From: Branchiostoma floridae
Taxonomy: Eukaryota; Chordata; Leptocardii; Amphioxiformes; Branchiostomatidae
DNA: 64,000 nt
Direction of reading: 5' to 3'
Assembly (NCBI RefSeq): GCF_000003815.2
Contig: NC_049992.1
Coordinates: 8,034,976 to 8,098,975 of the forward strand
In this document: in pieces, positions 37,601 through 49,600 of the stretch
Layout of the letters: each line of letters begins with the position of its first letter
How positions within the stretch are numbered: the first letter of the stretch is position 1
Program-made: the position numbers and the translations under genes
The notes under the pieces: model-generated
Told to the model about the DNA's origin: nothing
The model's input: the letters and a program-made list of their open reading frames with translations, nothing else
Database searches by the model: none

Positions 37601-40600
37601 TCCTTTCTCCTCCTACCATGAAATTAAGTCCCTGCAGAGATCAATGAGTTTGGAAAGAATCTTGATACGTTGCTGGCCAGATCAAAATGACATTGCATAC
37701 ATCATGATACTGTATCACAATTCACATAAAACTTGCCAACAACATCCTAAGATACCTTCCATAGCTCTCTCTACCTGCCAGCTATATCTAAACAGAGCAA
37801 AAACCTGGCCTTTGATTATACACCCTGTCTGTCATGGTTACTTCAGATGGCCCCTGAGCGCCCTATGACAAAAAGCCGCAGGCTTCTGAGAGACTGATGG
37901 GTGAACATTAACGGCAGCGACTTCAAAAATGGAAAAATATTGATCCGGCCTTGCTTATCTCATACTTGCAGCAAGTTTTGCTTTGGAGTGCGGGCGCACT
38001 AATACTTCAATTTATCTTCAAGTTCATATCTCACTGTTGTCTTTGGGCAATTTTTCACATGTATAACCTAAGCTATTTATAGCTATTATACATCATATTC
38101 CTAGGGAGATGAAACCAGTGTTTTTGTATATAAAAAAGTTGCACAAAGGGAACTTCTGGTTTGTTGTGTGAGTATGGTAATACTTCTACAGATTTGAAAG
38201 TTCATATCTCACTGTTGTATTTGGCTATCTTTCATCACTTAGGCCACACCAATTTAACTTGTTGGTTCACAGATTTTGAAAAAATAACTTAAAATAAATA
38301 AGCTTTAACTGGAAAAACATAATGAAAACAAAGCCTGAGGACCAGGTGTATGCCTTGGTGCATTTAGGCCTAGGATTATGGAGTGAACATCGTCATATTC
38401 AAGTTTTCCTCCCGGCCTGTTGCATTTATGATGTCTGCTTGCTATAGTTTCACTTAGAAAATCCGTGAACCAACAAATTAAATTGGTGTGGCCTTATCCT
38501 GTACAATAAGTTATTCATTCTAAGCTGTTGTATATAACCTGGTCCAGTTTTAGTTTGATATGTAGATATAAGAATACTTCAATACACTCCAAGTTCATTT
38601 TTCACTGTTGTCTTGGGGCAATATTCTTCTTCCTATATCCTACACATTCATCATACTTGGCAAAGGCTACATTTTTATGTGAATTGTGCAAGTATCATAA
38701 AGCAATGTCTAAAGTTTGATATGTGGTTGTGCTTATACTTTTGAATCAATACTTACTGTTGCCTTTGGGCAATATCTCTGCATTTATTCCATATTGAAAG
38801 CTGGTATTAGTTTTTGTACATGATTCCATGAGGGATAAGACCCATCCAAGTATATTTATGTGATGCTTCACGATGACATACATTGTGTAAGTCCTGCTTT
38901 ATGTAGAAACCAGTTAAGGCTTGAAGCAAAGTTTTTTTTTGAGAACCAGCTGCACGAGTCATAAACATGATCAAGCATCAGTTTGAAACATTTAGTTAAC
39001 ATATGATAGTTGATATACTTATGAAAGAAAAATTGGGCAAACTTCCCAAATGAATGGTAAGGGAAATACTGGTACATTCAAATTATAATATTGGATTGTA
39101 AAAATGATTCATATTACATATATATCAATACTCAGACTTTGTGCAATTTGCTGACAGCTATGGGTGGTGCAACTATTTTTCTTCACAATTCATTTCTGCT
39201 TTTTTCATTGACTTAATCAATCAATGGCGTTGTATGTGGCGTAACTGGTAGAGTTGGGTTTGGAATCTAGACGTTCCAGGGTTCGATACTCGCCATGCCC
39301 CCGGCGTTGTGCCCTCAAGAAAGGCACTATACACAAATTTCCCTGACATTGAAATGACGCCCATCAAGTTTCAGTGGCTAATCTGCCGATATTGTGTCAA
39401 AAATATACTCGGATTTGGTGTGCCAATGTCCACACATGTACGTGTTAACATTTGCCACTAAGAACTGCATTTTTTTCTGCATGATTGTCTAGCAGTAGTT
39501 TGCATTCCAATTCCATGACTTCGTACAAAGCTTGGTATGCCAATGACCACATGTACACAATGTCATGTACGTGTCAACATTTGTCACTAAGAACCGTAAC
39601 TTAAAAAAAAATCCAATCCAACTCACCTCATCTCCAAAGTTTTTCTGGATGTCCTGGAGTAATTTGCGTTCCAGCTCCATAACCTCGTGCACGGCCGCTG
39701 CCTTCGGTCGCACCTCCAGCATGTCCTCGCTGGCCCAGGGGAGTGTCAGGAAGTAGTCCACGTTCTGGGTCATCATGGGATCAGTCGGGTAGAAGATCAG
39801 GTACGTGGCAGCGTTGCGCATCACGTTGGGATAGTCCTTCACTGTATGGTTGGAAGAAAAGGATAAGTTAAGTGTATTATAAGCAAAAACTTTTAAGGAG
39901 ACGGGTGCAATGGCCGAATGGGTAGAGTGTTTGCCTTGCATTTGGTAGGTCGTGAGTTTGATCGCCGGCCGTGTCATATATATTATTAAAACCTCCTTGG
40001 TCATACCAAAGACTTGCGTTCTCTGCTTAGCACTCAGCATTCAGGAAAGAGTATGGCAGATGAAAATATACCACTACCAGTTGACTAGCCCCTTGGTGTA
40101 GTGATTGTGCAAAGTTGTGTGGCCCATGGCTTCTGAACCGGAGACGGGTGACGCTCTATGCATCTAATAAATGCGCCCTCAAGTTGCAGGAAGGACTTTG
40201 ACTTGCAAAAACTTTTGCACTAGTTTCATTTTAGCATTTTTCGCAATGGCACTCGCACCTCAATGACAATCAAGAAGTTTGCCCAAAGGTTGTCAACAGT
40301 GTGATTTTGGCTCTCATCATGGATTGACATCTGGGATATTGAAAAATGCTGAAGGTGATATCATGTATCCCTCTGGTTAAACAAACAAACAAGTATGCAG
40401 TGAAGGCATCAATTTTTGTGAGCGGTAGGGAGGTGTGAATTTAACCTATTGAGACAATTATTCATTTTTCCTGTAATCAATGAGTTCTTTCAAAGCAAAA
40501 ATGATTTTCGAGCCTTTTGCAGTGGTCTTCAAATATTTCAAACACAAGAGTACATTTGCAATCCACATGAACCTTTTCACAAAGCAAAAATCTTTTTATA

Positions 40601-43600
40601 ATTCATTTTACCCCATTGACCTATAACATACAACTGACCCGGAAGTATGATTATTGTAAATCCATTTCATATTATAGTCGGTAATTGTAGCAGAAAGCTT
40701 TTGATTTTAGCAGTGTGAACAAGGTTCTAGCTGGCCTCAGCACAGCGATGATGAGATTTTAGCGGTTGAATAGTGACCAGTAAAGTTGCTAAAATTAAAT
40801 TAAACCTAACAAGTCAAGGAGAACAGTCACTGTTACAGTAATAGATTATTAAGATTGGGCTAAACTAATGGGTGAGTTATTTAACGTTCAAGCTAAAGTA
40901 TTTGGCACCAAAACTGCATTGGTTATGGGCTGTCTCCAGGACCCATCCTTTGGGCCATGGCCTAGAACGGAAATTTACTTGTTGGGACAGAAAATAATTT
41001 TACTCCATCCGTACCAGAAATGACATGAAACTGTTGAAAATGTTTTCATATGCATACAATGATATATTTTACCAGGAAAATCAGGAACATTGGCACCCAA
41101 ACAATGAGTTCAACAAAAAAAAATTCGAAGATGGAGACAGCCCTATCATATAGGGTTAGGCAGTAGAGAGAAGGTCGATATGATGGTAGCATAATGGGCA
41201 TCTATATGCAGTATCTATATAACGCTATAAACTTAACCGGTGATACACACCAAATCCTATAAAACTGCCTCATCGGAAATGGACTCGATAGTCTCGTAAG
41301 AGCTGCTTTTAAAGCATAACAAATTTTCATTAGTCATAAAATTGCCAATGATTCACTTCCATCATCTGACTGCCATGAAGTAAAGTTTATTCAGACCACG
41401 CTATCTCCCAATCAAAGTAGGTTCTAAATATTGGAATAAAAACAATTCCATTTGCGTTTGGTACAACAAACCCGATTGAATTTCTTTCTTTTATTTTAAA
41501 GGAGGATTTTATAATACTCATATAACAGCCACTGGTTCATAAACAAAATTTGAAAGTCAAGCTTATTTTGGAACTTCACCCCCCCCCCCCCATATTGCAT
41601 CACAATGGTATCACCCATATGCAATTGTAATGAAGTAGAAGAGCGGAAGGCTCCATTGTAATTCCTGCTCCGGGGGAGTTGGTGACGTGGGGCTGATTGA
41701 AGCACGGGGATGAACGAGGTCGGGACTGATCCAAGAGAGGACGGAGGCAGCCGTCCATTCGTTACAAGCTTCTGGCACAGGCAGCAAGGCTAGCTAGATT
41801 GGACGGTCTTTCTAACTGATGTGGGCGCCGCTCACTGATTGACTGAGGGAATTCTTCTCTAATCTCCGGTAGAGTTTCTTGAGAATATTGCTTTCTCAAG
41901 GAAATTGCTTTTCCTCAGCAGCAGTTTCTCAAAGTCAAGACGTCTGAGCAGCAAGGGAGTCGAACGTAGGAACAACATTTGAGCAGAGGTATGTGAGATT
42001 TTTTCCCTGCTTTTAGATTATTCCAAATTGGACCTTATCAGAAAAGGGATGCACACATAACCACACAATTTTACATTTGAAATATATAATTATTATGTCA
42101 CTTTAGAATTTCTTAAAATGTTGGTGTTTCAACAGTTTCTCTGGACATCAAACAAATTTTAAAGTAACAGCTTTCCTAGGTAGGCAGTACTATTATAATT
42201 TCAGCTTACTAAATCAACACAGCAGCAACAAAGGAATATCCTAGGTACTGTGAAAGTAAGGCTATGCCTGCTCCCATACAGACTAGACAGTATGTGGAAG
42301 CATACATGCATGTTTTCTAAAAGTGAGGAGGATGGTACCCAGGCTAACAAAAGAATAGTTTCCTTTCAAGCTGTGAGAAGATCTGGGTGCATCATTAAGC
42401 CTCTTTCTTTTTTGAACAAAGGATACAAAAGGAAGGGAAATTACCTTTCCATGGCACTGTGGTATGAATAGGTGATTAACGGTTCATCATTAGAACATTG
42501 ATTGGAAGGAAATCAAAACATCCTGTGCTTGTTGAGTAATGAGACGTGCTCTGTGTTTCGGTTGTAATTACTGTGACCGTTGTGGAAATGAAGGCAAGAA
42601 GGGTTCGTGAAAAAAGGAAATGAGAAAACAGTCCCTGAGGCCATCTTTTGCTCTGGTAAGGAAGATAATTTTTCCAATACAGAGCATTCGATTTTGTGTT
42701 ACTGGACGGGGTGGTAACCTAGATAATGTCATACCTGGGCCGCAAAAACGTTTCATACAGGTGTTCCGGACCGTGTGATAACTTTCGGTATCACCCGGGG
42801 TTCTAAGTTGTATCACACAGGCTTCCTTCGAGTAAATCGAACTATTTCTAAAGGGTCGAATACGGCACGGTTGACAATTCGAATACAGGATTCGGACGTT
42901 AGAATTGCTGTTGTTACAATCTTTTCTTCGAGGACACAAAATTTTCTCAACTTCTGGTGCATTTTGCATTAAAACATGTGTTTTCTAGGGTGGGTATGAC
43001 ATAAATAGAATACAACACAGTATATTCTGTATCTCCCTCGATCCCAGCCCTCCGGCGGTACAGATCACCCTCCGGCCCGATACGACCCATGGTCCAGTGA
43101 TCTGACCCATGGTCGGGCTGGTACCTTGGGTGATAAGGAATACACCGTGTTGTATTCTCCATGTATATGAATATACAACATAAACCTCTTCTGCATTAAA
43201 GAAGAAGTCATCTAAAACGCAGGTATCAAATGTAACCATTAAACCAAATCCTTTAAACAACACGGAGTACGACAATATGGTAACAGCCACTTTAACGCAG
43301 CAACCTAAGCCGGTAACAGGGTTTTAATTAGACCAATAGCACACACCCTCATCTCAAATGGCCCGAAACAAATACAAGGCATTCATCATCGATGTAATGT
43401 GTGGGCTCAGATGGAAGAGCAGCTCATGCTAACTGGCTTATTTGTCCCTCGTTAGAGGAAACCATCTCATTACCCATTTGTGTGGGATCAATTAGCGGAA
43501 GACGCATGGGTTCATGGAGTGATCGGTCCTGTCTCAATTACAGCCTTGCCGATTCTGATAGGGGTAAATATGAGTGTTGGAATACTACTGTTGGCTGCCA

Positions 43601-46600
43601 CACTTTCAGCAAGTCAGGTGCCAAAAATCATATAATTTTGCTGACCTTAAATTTTCAATCCTATTTGTTATCTTTCTTAATTTGTTAACAATCATATTCG
43701 AATAGTTAGATTCTTTCAACATACTAAATTGCCTGTACATGTACTACGCATTTCATCAATATGACATGAAATTTTTCAAATTGGGTTTCCTGAAGCAGTG
43801 TCTTTTAGAAAGTCTATTGAAAACAAAAAGCAATATGCATCATGAGATGGAACAAAATGCAGCACAGGTGCCATAGAGTCAATATATCAAGCTGGTTAAC
43901 ATTAAATGTTCAACTTTTCACATGCAAACAAAGGCAGCAAAAGTGTACATTACTATAGGAAAGTGTACATTATTAGGAAAGTATTCATAATTTGATAAAC
44001 AAGGACTGTCTTCGACTGTTGCTGCCAAAATATGAAAAGTGGAAATGCAAGAACGAAGAAGCAAAATTAGTGTGGCCATTGTAAGGGAATTTTACGACCA
44101 TAAAGCTGTTTTTGCAGAATCGGCAAACCTATCAAGCGGACCACGGAGGTCAAATAAAGTGCAGCATGTTTTAAACATTGAGTCGATAATTGCCACCAGA
44201 TTAAAGGCTTCTGTCTTCTCACTTATTCATTACGGTGTCATTTATAAGGTGGATAAGCCGTGCATCCGGCAAAGGAAGCCTGATTGAGCCTGCTGATCAT
44301 TAGTAGTGGATGAAGTGCACCAATGGGAATTGAAGTAGCGAGCCAGCAGTAATTGTGCATATATCATGATGTAGTTGCTAGCGACACTCTAGTCTTGGAG
44401 ATAGCGCTAGGGTGGCTGAAGGAGAAAAAGTAGGACTACAGTTTTAAAGGAGTTCTGTATATGTCACAGCTGTTGACCAATCCCAGCTTTCCATTAGAAT
44501 GGACTGTTTAACCAATAATCGAGTGGCTGCACTCGGTCAAATTTTGCATTTCTTAAGTTTTTGCCAAGTTTACATCATGTTTTGAGCACAGTGTTTATGA
44601 CTATATGACACCAGTCTATAACAAAGAAACAGATTTAAGACAATTAGTAAAAAAATTTTCAAACACAATCTCTTACTTTGCCATTTATTCATCCGTTGTC
44701 GAGATCGAATTGTATTATTTTGAATGTTGTTTACCTGGATGTCTAACCTTCATAAACGTTTACTAAGTAGAAAACATTATTTTTAACCTACAAGGAGAAA
44801 GTACATGCAAAACTCTAATAGGAAACAAAATCTACCTGACCTGATATGACTTACACTTAAACAGTTACACCCTTTTCCAAGAAGCCCCTTAAACATTGCC
44901 TATCAAATATTCATGTAGAGCAACCATGCGTGTTCTTCATGGGGTTGGTTACATTACTCCATCTGTCATCCATGTCAACATCACTACCATATCAAATTCT
45001 AACCGTAGGCATCTCCAATTTCATACCTTGCTGGTTAGGATAAAGGGAAATCCTTTTCCCAAAATAGATTATGCTTTCGATGAAATTTTCATACGTAAAA
45101 CACCAGTTACGGTATCCGTGAAGCCTTTTCCCAAAATAGATTATGCTTTCGATGAAACTTTCATATGTAAAACACCAGTTACGGTATCCGTGAAGCCTTT
45201 TCCCAAAATAGATTATGCTTTCGATGAAACTTTCATACGTAAAACACCAGTTACGGTATCTGTGAAGCCTTTTCCCAAAATAGATTATGCTTTCGATGAA
45301 ACTTTCATATGTAAAACACCAGTTACGGTATCTGTGAAGCCTTTTCCCAAAATAGATTATGCTTTCAATGAAACTTTCATATGTAAAACACCAGTTACGG
45401 TATCCGTGAAGCCTTTTCCCAAAATAGATTATGCTTTCGATGAAACTTTCATAAGTAAAACATCAGTTACAATATCTGTGAAGCCTGAATGACCAGCCCG
45501 ACAAAAAACAACTTGTTTCAAAGAATCTATCCACATAGTATGATTACTATCCACATAGCCATTGTTTTTAGTACCATGGACATGACCATGTATTCTTTCT
45601 TTGGTATAAAAAATTCTTCTTATTTCAAAGCATCCATATCTATGCACAGCTTTACTCTGATACATGCAAGTAATTGCCTCAGATATGGCCAGTCCCTTCT
45701 TTCTTTGCCATGTTTAGTCACTTTGCCATGAAAAGCCCTATTTGTTTAAAAGCATCTATTCAAAGTTTGGCTCAGATCCATTCTGGTTAGCAGAAATTGC
45801 TTCAGTACTAGGAACATGGCCAGGTCTTTCTTTATTGCCAAGTTTCCTTTTTTTAGTTGTCATGTTTCAAAGCATTCATCTATACACAGATTTGCTCTCA
45901 ATTCACACAAGGCAGCAACAATAGCTTTAGAACCATGGACAGTACCATGTTTTTTTAAACTTTTGCTTTAAAAAAAATCTTGTTTGTTTCTTGGCTCTGG
46001 CCCACAAAGTTTGGCAGCAATTGTTTAAGACATGGCCAGGTCTTTTTTCCTCTCCATGTTTCAAATAATTCACCTATGCAAAGCTTGGGCCTAGCAAAAT
46101 GCTGTGTTTTCAGTCACAGTCCTGGCAACAATAGGGTCAGTTGGTAGGGATTCTTTCTCTTTTATTTTAGATCTATAGAAGTGATCTGACAAAGACAGAT
46201 TAGCACTGTAAAACTTAAATGCATTAGACACTGATATTCTAAATATCAAATTGTAATTATACAGATGAAATGCAAGGTTTTCAAGTCAAACCAGCAGTGA
46301 CACACTTAACATGTTTGCAAATCATACTAAAAGGAACCTACTTCAGAAACTTACAATGGGATAAATTTTGCTGAGTTTACATTAAGACACGTGAGGAATA
46401 GGAAGAACCTGTACTGAGAAGATTGAATCCCTCCACTATATAACTTTACTACAACCCTCTTTGGCAGTAATGGTTCTTCCAAAGCATTGATGAAATCCCA
46501 TAACAGTTCAGACTTGCAAAATTCAATCTAGTTTCCAATGACTTCCTGCACCCAGAGGAAATGGAAAGCAACATCCAATTCAGCACCATAGACATGCCCA

Positions 46601-49600
46601 GAGCTATGCTGTATTTGCTAAAGCTAAAGTTGCCATGCATCACATTGCAGGGTTCTAGCCAGCTTGAATTTTTTTCCGTCAGCCAATTCCCATTGTCGCG
46701 AAAACACTATTCCAGGAGTTAGAGAGACTGAACTGAGACCTTGAAAACGGATTTTAATGAGATTTAATATCGTATGTGAAAGGGCACCGCCACACATTGT
46801 CAACAATCATAAGTTACATAACAATAGCAAAATAAACAGTGTGTGGCTTTTACGGCCGTGGACAGTGTCCCCAAGCCGCCTGTAGCTTCCACCAAGGAGC
46901 TTTTATCAGATTTTTGTCCGTCAAGGTTGACGGATTGGTTTTGAAATTTTTCCGCCACACGCAGCAAATTTCTGTCAACTGACGGAAAAACGGACGCTGG
47001 CTAGAGCCCTGATCACATTATGATTCGTAGGCCTGGCACCCATCTCAGTGTTTAAGCCCTGGGGTCACACATATATATATATATTGTCACTACAGCAGGG
47101 GGCCAGTCCACTGGTAGTGAAGTGTGTTTAGCTTCCATACTCTTCCTCTTTGCAGAGAAAGAAGTATGTACCATTTTTAAGAGTCTTTGGTATGACCCGG
47201 CTACAACATCCAGTCTTCCTTGGTGGTCTCCCATCCAAGTACTGTCTGGACTGCATGTTGCTTAACTTCTGAGATCAATGGATCGGGTGTACCAACGAGC
47301 CACTGCTGTATTTGTTAGGTTGTTGAACCTAGGCTGGACAAGAAAGTACTTTTTAATCCATGAGAAAAGACAGCATGCCCTTTCCTATAAAGACTCCAGG
47401 ACACTTTTATTGCAGGGATCATGAACGTACTTGAAATATGCCTGCACCACAATATCCTCAGTTTAAGCTGTCCTCAGATCTGTTTTATTGCTTACGCAAA
47501 TATCAATATATAGATCATTGCATTGCATCCTGCAGATACGCATGCACTACACTCCCCTTCTGTTCTCAGTGTGATTGATGTGTTTTTCCATACAGGCGGA
47601 ACGCTTCATCGGCCGCCGCCACATCCTGACACGCTCCCTAACTGATGAATGAATGGGCCCAGTAATCGCTGGAGCACCAGAACAGATCATTATCCCTATT
47701 GGAGAACGTTTCCACAGACTGCTCTGCAAAATTGCGATTTGAAAGGGGAAAGATTCCATGAAGTCTCATCTTCCAGGGACCACAATGTGGTGAGCTCTAA
47801 TGCACAAAAGGATCAACAAGACAGTGGGAAGAGCTGTTCAAAGGAAAGAAGACAATCTTGTTTTCTTCTTCAACGGCACTGCCACAAAGAAATGCAGAAA
47901 CAACTTGCCTGACAGAGAAATGCAATGGTGAGTGTGAGCAACTGTTCCAAGGAATGTGGACCCTTCTAGCCATCTTCAAGACACCAAATTCAAGACACGA
48001 TTCAAGCAGCAGGACTATACAAGCAGCTCGCATTTCCCTGTCCTGAGCAGCAAGACTAACGTCTACAGTATAACATTGAGGAAACAGTAGAAAAACAAGA
48101 GCAGTTGAAATACAGTCTCCACCACATGGAAAACCAGCAAAGCTGTGAGTTGTTGTGAGACTTTTTGATAAAAACATGGCGATGTTGTTTGGGACCAGCA
48201 TCTTGCTGACTACCCTGACTGTGATGCACTGTCTGCCATGTGTCACCCCGGCCAGGGTGTCTTTAGAAGATCTCAGGAGGGTCATCAAGGAGGTGAAGAA
48301 GCTAGAGTCCCGTGCTGACAATAACTCTGTACAGATACAGAAGCTGTTTAACTCTTACACTGGGGACACAAGAAAGGTAAGTTTTGTAGCTTATAGCTTC
48401 GTTAACGTTTGGTTAGACATACACAAAAAAAAACAGTGAAGTTTTATTGACTGTTGTTTTGAACCTAACAAAAGTGTGGTGGGTTCTTTAAGTTTGACGT
48501 GCTTGATGTTTATATAAATATTCTCCCTCTTTTCAAAAACAGGGAGAATGACTCTAGTAGCAGGAGCTACGTACTTGGTTTCATATGAGTAGAGTAAAGA
48601 AATAGATCTAGATGCAATAGCCAGAATGTTGTGCATTTCCTAAGGGCACAACATTGTGGCCTGCTAGGGTTTTACAACTAAACCACAACTTAGACCACTT
48701 TGCCACCTTAAAACACATAAAAAAGAAATCCCTCCACTTCCTAACTTAACGACTTTTCTCTTGGCAGCTATAGTTTAAAATGAAATTGATTTAATTAATA
48801 AAGAAAGAAAAACTATCAAATAGCTGGAGAATAAAGAATATTTCAAGTGAATCTTCTCTAAGCATGCTCCCAGAGAAGGTTTAACAATTTTTTATTATTA
48901 GTGAAATAGGATGTTTGTAAAATGACATGTTTCAGTCTATAAAAGCATTGGAATGATGGTAAATGATGAGAGGTTGCATGCTGTTGCTAGTGTGTTCAAC
49001 TGATAACAACTTTACAGGTACATTTGTGTGCAGTCAAACGTACAATACATGTTGCAACAGACACTTCCTTCCCAAATGATATCCCTTTATCACACAACCG
49101 ATGCCTAAGGGTCAAAAGTATAAAATTTGCACGTAAATGTTCCATAGTTTACTGTTATTGTTCTGCCTGAATGGCTCTATAACTGATGCTTCATTGTAAA
49201 GGGGAGCAAATCAATAATGAAGCTACTGAAGTTTCAGTGAATAATTCAGCTGCAAGAAATGATGAGGTGTTGTTCTGAATTCTCTATGCAATATACGATG
49301 CCCTCAGAATTTTCCAAGTACAGTTTAAGATATCGACTTTTTTGGTCTGCAACAGATCCTACAATCAGACCTTTAATTAATTGTACTGAATATCATTACC
49401 AGGTTGTATATCAAATTAGCATCCACTTGCTACAGATAGCTCAATATAACGTTTTGTAGATTTATCCATCAAAACTTTTTTGTTTGGCAATCCAGATTCT
49501 GTGCTTTTTTCTATGGATGAGACGATAAAGTAAAATTGGAGTACCTTTTGCTGCTGAGGTTTTTTTGATAGATTCTTCATAAGGATTTGGTTATTTTCTA

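Noticed and set aside
39233..39310. A functional tRNA gene
   Set aside because: A- and B-box-like motifs are present but the arms do not pair as a cloverleaf, and the following body recurs at 58490; a SINE fits better.
47181..47300. A functional 5S rRNA gene on the minus strand
   Set aside because: The internal promoter and the gatgggagacc region are recognisable, but the 5' third is degenerate and the sequence continues into a SINE body.
47797..48321. A 174-codon minus-strand frame
   Set aside because: It is the antisense shadow of the 5' UTR and first coding exon of the fibrinogen-domain gene.
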